Origin: Rhodocyclaceae bacterium
Lineage (GTDB): Bacteria; Pseudomonadota; Gammaproteobacteria; Burkholderiales; Rhodocyclaceae
Direction: 5' to 3'
Assembly (NCBI GenBank): GCA_023253415.1
Contig: JALRGK010000036.1
Span: forward strand, 1 to 37,822
DNA: 37,822 bases
The position numbers were made by a program, and so were the translations under genes. Below the pieces are notes generated by a model, which had not been told where the DNA came from, did no database searches, and saw nothing but the letters and a program-made list of their open reading frames with translations. Positions 15,676-23,964 of the stretch are shown one piece after another; the first letter of the stretch is position 1; each line of letters opens with the position of its first letter.

Positions 15676-16770
15676 ATGTCACGCAGTAATAGAATGGCTT
15701 CGACCCCAATCCGCAAAAAAACTTCCTCGGGAGTTGCTGCGGGGGCTATAAAGTTAAAAAAAACAACGAACTCTGAGAGTTTTGTGCCGCCACTCCATGC
15801 CGCCACCTCTCATGCGGTAGTGCAGCGCCGCACCATTGGTCCGGAAGAAGCGGGTCAACGCTTGGACAACTATCTGCTTCGACACCTGAAGGGTGTGCCG
15901 AAAAGCCGTATCTATCGTATTGTCCGTAGCGGTGAGGTGCGGATCAACGGTGGCCGCTGTCAGCCAGATCAACGACTATTCGAAGGGGATGAGCTCAGGT
16001 TGCCACCCGTTCGCTGTGAAGTCTTCTCGGAGGAAAAGCCGCCGGTCGCCCCGATGATTGACCTGCCGATTCTGTATGAAGATGAGGCTCTGGTTGCCTT
16101 GAATAAACCCGCCGGCATTGCGGTCCATGGCGGCAGCGGCTTGGCATGGGGGCTGATCGAAGCGCTGCGCGCCCAGCGTCCTGGCGCCCGGTTTCTTGAA
16201 TTGGCTCATCGCCTGGACCGGGAAACTTCCGGCGTGCTCCTGGTGGCTAAAAAGCGGGCAGCACTGCTTGGTTTGCACGATATGTTCCGTGAACAGCGAG
16301 GTGACAAGCGTTACCTGGCACTCGTGCCCGGTGTTTGGAAGGAGAGGTCTCTGCAGGTCACGCTGCCGCTCTACAAGTATCTGACACCGGAAGGAGAGCG
16401 CCGTGTCCGCATCGCCAAGGGGCGTGATTTGCAAAGCCCGGAGGTTAAGCCGGCTGAAACGCATTTCCGGTTGCGAGAGCAGTATCCCGGGTATGCCCTC
16501 GTTGAGGCCCGTTTAAAAACGGGTCGAACACACCAGATTCGGGTACATCTGGCTGCGCTGGGCTATCCGATCGTCGGTGATGATAAATACGGTGATTTCG
16601 TCTTGAACAAGTCTCTGGCACAAAGTAAGCAGCTAGAACGTATGTTTCTGCATGCAGCCAGCATGCGTTGTCGGCACCCTGTGACCGGTGAACCGCTGGG
16701 TATTGACGCACCTTTGCCGCCAGAGTTGGACCGCTTTCTAAATATCATCAGCCATGCGCATTCCTCATGA
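15676..16770 (+). CDS. rluC: 23S rRNA pseudouridine synthase RluC
   Basis: RluC makes pseudouridine at positions 955, 2504 and 2580 of E. coli 23S rRNA. The protein has 364 residues: an N-terminal S4 domain (about 59-120, GQRLDNYLLRHLKGVPKS), then the RluA-type catalytic domain with HRLDRETSG at 178-186 and catalytic D181. GRTHQIRVH and a FLHAAS stretch near the C-terminus are also typical. The first 45 or so residues are a basic, low-complexity extension that E. coli RluC lacks, so a later start (for example the ATG at 15694 or a GTG near 15817) is possible; AAGG lies just before 15676. Divergence from rne matches E. coli. The stop overlaps the next start as ATGA. Confidence 0.95.
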   Translation: MSRSNRMASTPIRKKTSSGVAAGAIKLKKTTNSESFVPPLHAATSHAVVQRRTIGPEEAGQRLDNYLLRHLKGVPKSRIYRIVRSGEVRINGGRCQPDQRLFEGDELRLPPVRCEVFSEEKPPVAPMIDLPILYEDEALVALNKPAGIAVHGGSGLAWGLIEALRAQRPGARFLELAHRLDRETSGVLLVAKKRAALLGLHDMFREQRGDKRYLALVPGVWKERSLQVTLPLYKYLTPEGERRVRIAKGRDLQSPEVKPAETHFRLREQYPGYALVEARLKTGRTHQIRVHLAALGYPIVGDDKYGDFVLNKSLAQSKQLERMFLHAASMRCRHPVTGEPLGIDAPLPPELDRFLNIISHAHSS

Positions 16771-17435
16771 ATTACATTAACAATCGATCGTATGACCTTG
16801 TTGTATTTGACTGGGATGGGACTCTACTTGATTCTACCGGCGCGATTGTAAAAGCCATCCAGGCGGCCAGTCGGGATATCGGTGTCACACCACCCAGCGA
16901 TGAAAAGGCGCGCTATGTGATTGGTATGGGCTTGCGCGAGGCGCTAATGCACGCCGTGCCCGAGTTGCCGGCTTCTCACTACGATGATCTGGTTAACGCT
17001 TACCGCAAGCACTATCTGTCAGGTGACCATGAGCTCACCCTGTTCGAGGGGGTTGAGGGCTTATTGCAGGCATTACAAGCAGAGCACCGCTGGATCGCCG
17101 TAGCGACGGGCAAAAGTCGTTTGGGCTTGGACCGGGCTCTGGGTCATAGCGGCCTGGGGCGCTATTTCGATACCACCCGCACGGCCGATGAAACCCGGAG
17201 TAAACCGCATCCGCAAATGCTGGAAGAAATCATGAACCAGTTTGCGGTAGATCCGGCGCGAACCCTCATGATCGGCGATACAACACATGATTTGCAGATG
17301 GCCCAAAATGCGGGTGCTCATGGCCTGGGTATTACCCATGGCGCACACCCTGTTGCTGCGCTGAAAGATTGTCAGCCGGTGGGTCTGGTGGGCTCGATTT
17401 CAGACCTTGCAAACTGGATGAAAATAAACGGTTAA
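16767..17435 (+). CDS. HAD-superfamily phosphatase (phosphoglycolate phosphatase-like)
   Basis: A 222-residue subfamily IA HAD hydrolase. Motif I is DWDGT with nucleophile D15 and acid/base D17, motif II is the T114 of ATGKS, motif III K146 in SKPHP, and motif IV IGDTTHD with D171 and D175. The helical cap lies between about 20 and 95. Members dephosphorylate 2-phosphoglycolate, pyrophosphate or nucleotides; the sequence does not fix the substrate. The gene overlaps rluC by four bases, an arrangement I recall in other betaproteobacteria, so it is probably co-transcribed. The next gene is convergent seven bases away, with no terminator visible. Confidence 0.9.
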   Translation: MNYINNRSYDLVVFDWDGTLLDSTGAIVKAIQAASRDIGVTPPSDEKARYVIGMGLREALMHAVPELPASHYDDLVNAYRKHYLSGDHELTLFEGVEGLLQALQAEHRWIAVATGKSRLGLDRALGHSGLGRYFDTTRTADETRSKPHPQMLEEIMNQFAVDPARTLMIGDTTHDLQMAQNAGAHGLGITHGAHPVAALKDCQPVGLVGSISDLANWMKING

Positions 17436-17442
17436 CCCGCTG

Positions 17443-18189
17443 TTATTGTTTGAACAAAAAGACTGCTGGCCGCTTCTCAAGGACAGGGGCAGCCGCGTTT
17501 TTCCAGCCTGCGATGCTTCTGGTCACAATAAGCTGGCTGGGCATAGTTAGGTCGGCCGCTACGCACAGTTGCGTATTCGGTTTAAGTCCGTTGAGTAGGC
17601 TCTCGAAGAAGGCGCGGTTGCGATACGGGGTTTCGATCACGATCTGGGTTTGGCCAAAACGACGGGACTCTTCTTCCAGCTTTGAGAGTGCCTGTTTGCG
17701 ACCCGCTTCATCCTGGGGTAAGTAGCCGTGAAAGGCAAAGCATTGCCCCCCTAAGCCGGAACCCATGAGTGCCAGAAGCAGGGATGATGGGCCGATATGG
17801 GGCAATACCGGGATGTTGCGCTGATGGGCGCGTTGCACAAGGTCAGAGCCGGGGTCCGCTACGGCAGGGCAACCCGCTTCAGACAGTAGGCCAATTGGGC
17901 TTCCCGAGGTGATTGGGCTTAAAAGCGCATCCCAATCGCTGTTGTTTGCCTCGGATTTGCCCATTTTTCCTCGCCCAGGTAACTCTTTGATGCTTAATTC
18001 GGCAATAGGTACGGGCATTTCTATGGTTTTAAGGAATGCGCGAGCACTTTTTGCGTTTTCAACAACAAAATGTCGCAGATTGCGTGTTTGTTCAATTACA
18101 TCAGCCGTTAGCGACCGCGAAGGGTCTGCACCAACCAGTTCGCTTAATGGTACGGGGATCAGATGGAGGGCTGGCGTTGGGGTCGTCAT
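17443..18189 (-). CDS. SAM-dependent methyltransferase of the tetrapyrrole-methylase fold (RsmI-like paralogue)
   Basis: A 248-residue protein with the two-lobe fold of RsmI and corrin/porphyrin methylases. The SAM-binding SEAGCPAVADPG is at 103-114 and GPSSLLLALMGSG at 133-145; FHGYLPQ and a VIETPYRN stretch match the corresponding parts of RsmI (YEGFLP, FYESTHR). RsmI methylates the ribose of C1402 in 16S rRNA. This protein is shorter, lacks the usual RsmI opening (LYVVATPIGN) and has IPVPLSE in its place, so it is a paralogue whose target I cannot name. It follows maf by six bases on the same strand, probably as one operon. Confidence 0.85.
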   Translation of the reverse strand: MTTPTPALHLIPVPLSELVGADPSRSLTADVIEQTRNLRHFVVENAKSARAFLKTIEMPVPIAELSIKELPGRGKMGKSEANNSDWDALLSPITSGSPIGLLSEAGCPAVADPGSDLVQRAHQRNIPVLPHIGPSSLLLALMGSGLGGQCFAFHGYLPQDEAGRKQALSKLEEESRRFGQTQIVIETPYRNRAFFESLLNGLKPNTQLCVAADLTMPSQLIVTRSIAGWKNAAAPVLEKRPAVFLFKQ

Positions 18190-18195
18190 GCGGTT

Positions 18196-18831
18196 TTATA
18201 CCAGGAGCGGGTTAAGTCCGACACGGCGGAGTAGTCGGCACAGCGCGATGAGTGGCAAGCCGACCAAGGCGGTGGGGTCGTCCCCGCTTAACCGATCCAG
18301 CAGGGCAATGCCTAGCGCCTCTGATTTGGCGGATCCTGCGCAATCGTAAGCGGGCTCCTTGTGGAGATAGGCTTCGATTTCATCGCGCGCGAGTGTCCGG
18401 AATTCGACTTCGGTGCTGACCAGTTCTTCGTGAGATTCCCCGCTAAGGGTGTCATGGAGGCAGAGTGCGGTTTCAAAGACCACGGTTTGCCCGCTTAAGG
18501 CCATGAGTTGTTCGACGGCTTTATCGTGGCTGCCTGGTTTGCCAAATTGGCGGTCGCCCATCACCGCCACCTGGTCGCTACCAATGACGAGCGCATGTTT
18601 TTGGTCCTCTGGCAGCAGGGCAACGACGGCACGCGCTTTTTCGCGTGCGAGGCGCCGGGCCGTTGCTGCCGGGTGTTCGCCAGGGTGCGGTGTTTCATCA
18701 ATGTCCGGGCTAATGACACTGAACGGGAGCCCCAGTCGGGTCAGTAGGGCACGACGGTAGGCTGAACTGGAGCCCAGTATCAGAGGGCGGGGCGTCGGTT
18801 GGCAGGGTTGGGCGGTGGACGAAAAGGTCAT
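18196..18831 (-). CDS. Maf-family nucleotide pyrophosphatase (YceF type)
   Basis: A 211-residue Maf protein. Maf enzymes hydrolyse noncanonical nucleoside triphosphates; the YceF branch prefers 7-methyl-GTP. The signature SSSAYRRALL at 21-30 and IGSDQVAV at 83-90 (general base D86) are present, as is ARRLAREKA at 58-66. Divergence from yceD-rpmF is as in E. coli, which supports the YceF branch. The first 15 residues before PLILGSSS are a short extension. It is followed by the methylase gene. Confidence 0.92.
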   Translation of the reverse strand: MTFSSTAQPCQPTPRPLILGSSSAYRRALLTRLGLPFSVISPDIDETPHPGEHPAATARRLAREKARAVVALLPEDQKHALVIGSDQVAVMGDRQFGKPGSHDKAVEQLMALSGQTVVFETALCLHDTLSGESHEELVSTEVEFRTLARDEIEAYLHKEPAYDCAGSAKSEALGIALLDRLSGDDPTALVGLPLIALCRLLRRVGLNPLLV

Positions 18832-18879
18832 GTTTGGTGCGCTTTCAAAGGCTTGGCGACGAATATTGCAAGAAAACAG

Positions 18880-18908
18880 TCAACAATTTGGTCTGCCGAT
18901 GGTATCAT
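18880..18908 (+). promoter_or_regulatory. Candidate sigma-70 promoter for yceD-rpmF
   Basis: TCAACA (18880-18885, four of six matches to the -35 consensus), a 17-base spacer and TATCAT (18903-18908, five of six matches to the -10). Transcription would start near 18915, about 22 bases before the yceD ATG. Confidence 0.55.
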
Positions 18909-18936
18909 TCGCCGTTTTTCAACGGGACAGGTCTGG

Positions 18937-19467
18937 ATGTTGTCTGCCGATTTGCCGGAAAGTTTTGACCCGGATGTCATTGCCCGCGAACATCTCGCGG
19001 TTGCTGCTGACGTGCCGGTGTCCGATTTTCCGCGGCTCGCGGATTTGCTGACCAGTTCGAAAGGCGTCGTGCGCGTCACCCTGAAAGCCTCTATGAGTGC
19101 TGATCGGCGACCGGCGACCACGATCGGATTGGTGGCCGCTCTGGAACAGTCCTGTCAGCGCTGCCTGCAGCCGGTGACTGTGATCATTGATCATGAGCAT
19201 ACGGTGGAGTGGGTGGCGGATGAGGCCGAACTGGCCCGTCTGGATGCGCTTGACGACGAATCAGCGGATCCGGACAGGGAGTTTATGCCGATGCCTGTAC
19301 CGCCTCGGGTGCAGACGATGGTGCTCGTGGAGGATGAATTGATTCTTTCCCTGCCTATCGTTCCGCGCCATGAAGTGTGTGCGCTGCCCGAAGCGGCGCC
19401 GGATCAGGCGGAAGATCATCCGTTTGCTGCGCTGGCCCAGCTCAAGTCAGCCAAGGGTTTGAATTAG
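18937..19467 (+). CDS. yceD: YceD / DUF177 family protein, large-subunit rRNA accumulation
   Basis: A 176-residue cytoplasmic protein. The DUF177 family is needed for 23S rRNA accumulation in E. coli and plants; its biochemical role is not known. Key features are the CxxC pair C73/C76 in SCQRCLQPV, an acidic middle and the block LVEDELILSLPIVPRH (130-145), which with C148 forms the family signature. The frame is open upstream to 18799, but the ATG at 18937 fits the family start, follows the candidate promoter and has a GGGACAGG stretch before it. Position directly before rpmF is conserved widely. Confidence 0.93.
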   Translation: MLSADLPESFDPDVIAREHLAVAADVPVSDFPRLADLLTSSKGVVRVTLKASMSADRRPATTIGLVAALEQSCQRCLQPVTVIIDHEHTVEWVADEAELARLDALDDESADPDREFMPMPVPPRVQTMVLVEDELILSLPIVPRHEVCALPEAAPDQAEDHPFAALAQLKSAKGLN

Positions 19468-19542
19468 GCATTCCTGCCAGAACTTGTTCGGGCGCGTAAC
19501 AGGTAATAAACCAGCAGTACCGATTTAACCAGGAGTAACAAC

Positions 19543-19722
19543 ATGGCTGTTCAACAAAACAAAAAATCCCCGTCGAAGCGTGGTATGCACCGTGCTCATG
19601 ATTCCTTGAGCAATCCGCCGCTGGCCATCGAAGCGACGACGGGTGAAGTTCACCGCCGTCACCATATTTCGCCGTCGGGTGTCTACCGCGGTAAGAAGGT
19701 CGTTAAGACGACTGAAGCCTAA
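19543..19722 (+). CDS. rpmF: 50S ribosomal protein L32
   Basis: A 59-residue, strongly basic ribosomal protein starting MAVQQNKKSPSKRGMHRAHD. This N-terminal block, the PPLAIE stretch at 25-30 and GEVHRRHHIS at 34-43 are diagnostic for L32. It has no cysteines, so it is the zinc-free form. AGGAG lies seven bases upstream of the ATG. The gene lies between yceD and plsX as in most Proteobacteria. A 7-bp imperfect hairpin (19731-19737 with 19745-19751) just after the stop could attenuate or be a processing site before plsX. Confidence 0.97.
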   Translation: MAVQQNKKSPSKRGMHRAHDSLSNPPLAIEATTGEVHRRHHISPSGVYRGKKVVKTTEA

Positions 19723-19780
19723 TCGGGGCGGGTCAGGGTTTGTGCCTGGCCATGATGTTAAGCGTGAGCTTTGAACGGAT

Positions 19781-20854
19781 ATGACCGTCAAAATCGCGAT
19801 TGACTGTATGGGTGGCGACCATGGGCCTAAGGTCACGGTCGCTGCTGCGCTTGCTTTTGCTGCGGAGTTTCCGGGCGCTGCGCTCTCACTGGTGGGTCAT
19901 GCCGACCGGTTGGAGGAGCGTCTGCGTCGTGCTGCGCCTGAAAAAGCGATCCGTGATCGCTTGACGGTGGTGCACGCCAGCGAAGTGGTGGCTATGGATG
20001 AGCCGCCTGCGCTGGCGCTCCGTAACAAAAAAGATTCATCGATGCGTGTGGCTATCAATCTGGTGAAATCCGGAGAGGTGGCTGCGTGTGTTTCCGCCGG
20101 CAATACCGGTGCGTTGATGGCGATATCACGCTTTGTGCTCAAAATGCTGCCGGGTATCGACCGGCCAGCTATCTGTACCGTGATTCCAACCATGACGGGA
20201 CAAACCCGTTTGCTGGATCTCGGCGCCAATGTGGATTGCACCTCAGAGCATTTGCTGCAATTTGGGGTGATGGGCTCTATTCTGACCAGTGCGGTTGAGC
20301 ACATTGCTGCGCCACGGGTCGGCCTGCTCAATATCGGTGAAGAAGATATCAAGGGCAATGAGGTCGTGAAGCAGGCTGCCGAGTTGCTGCGCGCCAGCGA
20401 CTTGAACTTTGTGGGCAATGTTGAAGGCGATGGTGTTTACAAAGGCGAAGCAGACGTGGTTGTTTGCGATGGCTTTGTTGGTAACGTGGCCCTCAAGGTT
20501 TCAGAAGGCCTAGCGCAAATGATGGGTCGGTTTCTGCGGGAAGAATTCAATCGGAATCTGCTGACACGTCTTGTTGCGCTCCTGGCGTTGCCGGTGCTCA
20601 GTCGATTCAAGAAGCGTCTCGATCATCGTCGCTATAACGGCGCAAGCCTATTAGGCCTCAAGGGTACTGTGATCAAGAGTCACGGTTCTGCGGATATGTT
20701 TGCGTTCACTCAGGCGATCAAACGCGCATACTACGAAGCGGAAAATGGTGTGATCGATAAAATTGCGCACCGAGTTTCCAGCTACACTGGTTTACAAACG
20801 GCAGCGTTGTTGAAAGAACCTGTCAAGGTTGATGCTGCAACGGGAGATGCCTGA
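19781..20854 (+). CDS. plsX: Phosphate acyltransferase PlsX
   Basis: PlsX makes acyl-phosphate from acyl-ACP and phosphate, feeding PlsY in phospholipid synthesis; it acts at the inner face of the membrane. The protein has 357 residues, a normal length. DCMGGDHGP at 8-16, SAGNTGALM at about 106-114 and DLGANVDCT at about 147-155 are family blocks. NRNLLTRLVALLALPVL (about 254-270) forms the hydrophobic membrane-contacting helices. The upstream Shine-Dalgarno site is weak. Its stop overlaps the fabH start by one base (TGATG), suggesting coupled translation. Confidence 0.97.
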   Translation: MTVKIAIDCMGGDHGPKVTVAAALAFAAEFPGAALSLVGHADRLEERLRRAAPEKAIRDRLTVVHASEVVAMDEPPALALRNKKDSSMRVAINLVKSGEVAACVSAGNTGALMAISRFVLKMLPGIDRPAICTVIPTMTGQTRLLDLGANVDCTSEHLLQFGVMGSILTSAVEHIAAPRVGLLNIGEEDIKGNEVVKQAAELLRASDLNFVGNVEGDGVYKGEADVVVCDGFVGNVALKVSEGLAQMMGRFLREEFNRNLLTRLVALLALPVLSRFKKRLDHRRYNGASLLGLKGTVIKSHGSADMFAFTQAIKRAYYEAENGVIDKIAHRVSSYTGLQTAALLKEPVKVDAATGDA

Positions 20855-21828
20855 TGGCACAACGCATTTACGCCCAGCTGGCTGGCATCGGTAGTTATCT
20901 GCCGGGTGCGCCGATCAGCAATGAGGCATTGATACAAGCCAAGGGCCTGGATTCCAGTGATGAATGGATCGTTACGCGTACGGGTATCGCATCACGTCAT
21001 CATGCACCTGCAGGGGTGACCTCCAGCATGTTGGCCGAAGAGGCCGCGCGTCGCGCACTGGCAGATGCTGGTGTTGATGCCAAAGACATCGATCTGATCA
21101 TCGTTGCCACGTCAACGCCGGATATGATTTTTCCGAGCACTGCGTGTCTGATGCAGGGCAAGCTTGGCAACGTTGGTGCAACCGCTTTCGACGTGCAGGC
21201 GGTCTGTTCGGGTTTTGTGTACGCGATGACCATCGCTGAAAAATTTATTCGTTCCGGAAGCCACAAAACGGCACTGGTCGTTGGCGCTGAAGTGTTTTCC
21301 CGCATTATGGACTGGCAGGATCGCGGTACCTGTGTCCTGTTTGGTGATGGCGCGGGCGCAGTAGTTCTGAAAGCGGGCGATACCCCGGGCCTCATGGCGA
21401 CATCGTTGCATGCAGATGGTTCTCAGTCTGATATTCTGAATGTGCCGGGTCAGGTACATGGCGGTCAGGTGGTGGGTGACCCGTTCCTGCGCATGGACGG
21501 CCAGGCCGTTTTCAAGTTTGCCGTTCGTGCCTTGTCGGATAGTGCCATAGAGTGCTGCGAATCGGCCGGCATTACGCCGGATCAGATCGACTGGTTGGTC
21601 CCGCACCAAGCCAATGTGCGCATCATTGATGCCATCGGTAAGCGTTTATCACTGACATCGGACCGTGTCATCGTCACGGTCGATCATCATGGCAACACCT
21701 CGGCCGCTTCGGTACCGCTGGCGCTGGATGAGGCTGTTAAGGACGGACGGGTGAAGCGCGGACAAACGCTGATGTTGCAAGGTGTCGGTGGTGGTTTTAC
21801 CTGGGGCAGCGTCCTGCTCAAGTATTAA
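20854..21828 (+). CDS. fabH: Beta-ketoacyl-ACP synthase III
   Basis: FabH starts fatty-acid synthesis by condensing acetyl-CoA with malonyl-ACP. The protein has 324 residues. The catalytic triad is complete: C118 in VQAVCSGF, H251 in PHQAN and N281 in HHGNTS. The C-terminal GVGGGFTWGS loop is typical. It overlaps plsX by one base and is followed by fabD after a short gap. Confidence 0.98.
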   Translation: MAQRIYAQLAGIGSYLPGAPISNEALIQAKGLDSSDEWIVTRTGIASRHHAPAGVTSSMLAEEAARRALADAGVDAKDIDLIIVATSTPDMIFPSTACLMQGKLGNVGATAFDVQAVCSGFVYAMTIAEKFIRSGSHKTALVVGAEVFSRIMDWQDRGTCVLFGDGAGAVVLKAGDTPGLMATSLHADGSQSDILNVPGQVHGGQVVGDPFLRMDGQAVFKFAVRALSDSAIECCESAGITPDQIDWLVPHQANVRIIDAIGKRLSLTSDRVIVTVDHHGNTSAASVPLALDEAVKDGRVKRGQTLMLQGVGGGFTWGSVLLKY

Positions 21829-21840
21829 TTGGAGAACTCT

Positions 21841-22767
21841 ATGTCGTTCGCTTTCGTATTTCCTGGTCAGGGCTCTCAATCTGTCGGCATGATGGCCGCT
21901 TATGGCGACTCGCCGATTGTCCGTGCTACGTTTGATGAAGCCTCGGCCGCGCTGGGCGAAGATTTGTGGACGATGGTTGCCGAAGGTCCGGCTGAAAAGC
22001 TGGCGCTCACGGTGAATACGCAACCGATCATGTTGACGTCCGGTGTCGCTACCTGGCGTTTGTGGGAAAGCCTCGGCGGTAAAACGCCCGCCGTTGTGGC
22101 GGGCCATAGCCTGGGCGAATATTCGGCACTTGTGGCAGCCGGTGCCCTGAAGCTGGCTGATGCTGTACCGCTGGTGCGCCTGCGTGCTGCCGCCATGCAG
22201 GAAGCTGTGCCAGCGGGTACGGGCGCCATGGCTGCCATTCTGGGTCTGGACGATGAGGGTATCGCTGCCGCATGTGCTGATGCGGCCCAAGGTGAAGTCG
22301 TGGAACCTGTCAACTTTAATGCGCCTGGCCAAACCGTGATTGCTGGCCACAAGGGTGCCGTCGAGCGTGCCTGTGAAGCCTGTAAGTCCCGCGGTGCCAA
22401 GCGCGCCGTGCTACTGCCGGTGTCGGCTCCGTTTCACTCGTCGCTGCTTAAGCCGGCGGCGGATCGTCTGGCTATTGCGCTGGCTGATATCGCGGTAGCT
22501 CCGCCATCGATCCCTGTGATCAATAACGTGGATGTTGCCATCGAAACGGATCCAGCCAAGATCAAAGACGCTCTGGTGCGCCAGGCCGCGAAGCCGGTGC
22601 GTTGGGTTGAGATCATCCAGAAGATGGCCGCGATGGGCGTTGCGACTGCCGCCGAATGCGGTCCGGGCAAGGTACTTGCCGGTCTGACCAAGCGTTGTGC
22701 CGATGGTATTACCGGTGTTGCCTTGGCAGATGCTGATTCGGTTAATGCCAATCTGACTTTAAGCTAA
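21841..22767 (+). CDS. fabD: Malonyl-CoA:ACP transacylase
   Basis: FabD loads malonate from malonyl-CoA onto ACP. The protein has 308 residues from the ATG at 21841, preceded by GGAGA six bases upstream; a TTG four codons earlier is open but has no such site. The nucleophile is S90 in GHSLGEYSA and the catalytic histidine is H199 in APFHSS. FPGQGSQ at 7-13 is also diagnostic. It sits between fabH and fabG in the usual order. Confidence 0.98.
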   Translation: MSFAFVFPGQGSQSVGMMAAYGDSPIVRATFDEASAALGEDLWTMVAEGPAEKLALTVNTQPIMLTSGVATWRLWESLGGKTPAVVAGHSLGEYSALVAAGALKLADAVPLVRLRAAAMQEAVPAGTGAMAAILGLDDEGIAAACADAAQGEVVEPVNFNAPGQTVIAGHKGAVERACEACKSRGAKRAVLLPVSAPFHSSLLKPAADRLAIALADIAVAPPSIPVINNVDVAIETDPAKIKDALVRQAAKPVRWVEIIQKMAAMGVATAAECGPGKVLAGLTKRCADGITGVALADADSVNANLTLS

Positions 22768-22776
22768 GGAATCGAA

Positions 22777-23517
22777 ATGACTGCAACTGTTGCACTCGTC
22801 ACCGGCGCATCGCGCGGTATTGGCCGCGCCATTGCTATGGAGCTGACCCGTCAGGGCATGACCGTGATTGGCACGGCCACCAGTGAATCTGGCGCAGCCA
22901 GCATTACCGATGCCATTAAGGGCGCCGGTGGTGCAGGGTGGGGCGCGGCGCTGGATGTGCGTGATGCCGCTGGTGTTGATGCGCTCATCGCCGATATCGA
23001 AGCCAAAACCGGTTCATCCATCACCGTGCTGGTCAATAACGCGGGTATTACCCGTGATACCTTGGCCATGCGAATGAAAGATGAAGATTGGGACGATGTT
23101 CTAGATACCAACCTGAAGTCGGTATTCCGCATGTGCCGTGCAGTTATGCGCGGCATGATGAAGGCGCGCTCCGGCCGCATCGTCAACATTACTTCCGTTG
23201 TCGGTCATGCGGGTAACCCAGGACAGGCCAACTATTGTGCCGCGAAGGCCGGTGTGAGTGGGATGACCCGTTCTCTGGCGCGTGAACTGGGTAGCCGTGG
23301 CATTACCGTGAACTGTGTCGCCCCAGGTTTTATCGATACGGACATGACCAAGGCACTGGATGACACCCAGAAGGCCTCTTTGCTGGGTAATATTCCCCTG
23401 GGACGTCTCGGTACGCCGGAAGATATCGCTGCTGCGGTGGTTTTTTTAACCTCGCCGGCAGCATCCTACGTGACTGGGAGTACCATTCACGTTAATGGCG
23501 GGATGTACCTGCCTTAA
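22777..23517 (+). CDS. fabG: 3-oxoacyl-ACP reductase
   Basis: FabG reduces beta-ketoacyl-ACP with NADPH in each elongation cycle. This is a 246-residue classical short-chain dehydrogenase. TGASRGIG at 9-16 binds the cofactor, NNAG is at 87-90, and the active-site residues N112, S140, Y153 and K157 are all present. VNGGMYLP at the C-terminus is typical of FabG. It begins nine bases after fabD with AAGGA before the ATG. Confidence 0.97.
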   Translation: MTATVALVTGASRGIGRAIAMELTRQGMTVIGTATSESGAASITDAIKGAGGAGWGAALDVRDAAGVDALIADIEAKTGSSITVLVNNAGITRDTLAMRMKDEDWDDVLDTNLKSVFRMCRAVMRGMMKARSGRIVNITSVVGHAGNPGQANYCAAKAGVSGMTRSLARELGSRGITVNCVAPGFIDTDMTKALDDTQKASLLGNIPLGRLGTPEDIAAAVVFLTSPAASYVTGSTIHVNGGMYLP

Positions 23518-23557
23518 CTTGTCTTAAGAAAATTTTGTTCTATCGTTCACGAAAACT

Positions 23558-23584
23558 TTGCGGTTGGCTGTGATTTGGTAGAAT
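23558..23584 (+). promoter_or_regulatory. Candidate extended -10 promoter for acpP
   Basis: TGG directly before TAGAAT (23579-23584) makes an extended -10 element; TTGCGG at 23558-23563 is a weak -35 with a short 15-base spacer. Transcription would start near 23591, giving a leader of about 43 nt. A separate acpP promoter fits the high demand for acyl carrier protein. Confidence 0.55.
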
Positions 23585-23633
23585 AGAGCCTGATTTTTCC
23601 ACCACCTCGAATAGAAGGGTAATAGGAGCTTCA

Positions 23634-23870
23634 ATGGATAACATCGAACAGCGCGTCAAAAAGATCGTAGCCGAACAACTCGGCGTCAACGAAGCAGACG
23701 TGAAGAATGAATCGTCGTTCGTGGATGATCTCGGCGCAGATTCGCTGGATACGGTTGAACTCGTGATGGCACTCGAAGAGGAATTCGAATGCGAAATTCC
23801 GGATGAAGATGCCGAGAAGATCACCACGGTTCAGCAAGCGATCGACTACGTCAAGTCGCACCAGAAGTAA
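23634..23870 (+). CDS. acpP: Acyl carrier protein
   Basis: A 78-residue, strongly acidic four-helix protein that carries growing acyl chains on a phosphopantetheine arm. The attachment serine is S37 in the DSL motif (GADSLDTVELVM). AGGAG lies seven bases upstream of the ATG. The arm is added by AcpS, encoded at 36177. It lies between fabG and fabF in the standard order, after a 116-base gap with its own candidate promoter. Confidence 0.98.
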   Translation: MDNIEQRVKKIVAEQLGVNEADVKNESSFVDDLGADSLDTVELVMALEEEFECEIPDEDAEKITTVQQAIDYVKSHQK

Positions 23871-23890
23871 TTTCGCTTGTTGCGTCATTG

Positions 23891-23915
23891 CGGCCGACGC
23901 GCTTTGTGTCGGCCG
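23891..23915 (+). terminator. Hairpin between acpP and fabF, possible partial terminator
   Basis: A perfect 8-bp GC-rich stem (CGGCCGAC, 23891-23898, with GTCGGCCG, 23908-23915) and a 9-base loop, followed by TATTTATAT rather than a full U-tract. It probably lets some transcripts pass into fabF while ending or stabilising acpP mRNA. Confidence 0.5.
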
Positions 23916-23964
23916 TATTTATATCAGCCCGCGGTTTTAAACCCGGGCCAGTGAAGGAGTTGGC

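Noticed and set aside
21649..22350. 233-residue open frame on the - strand
   Set aside because: Antisense to fabH and fabD; composition is that of a shadow frame.
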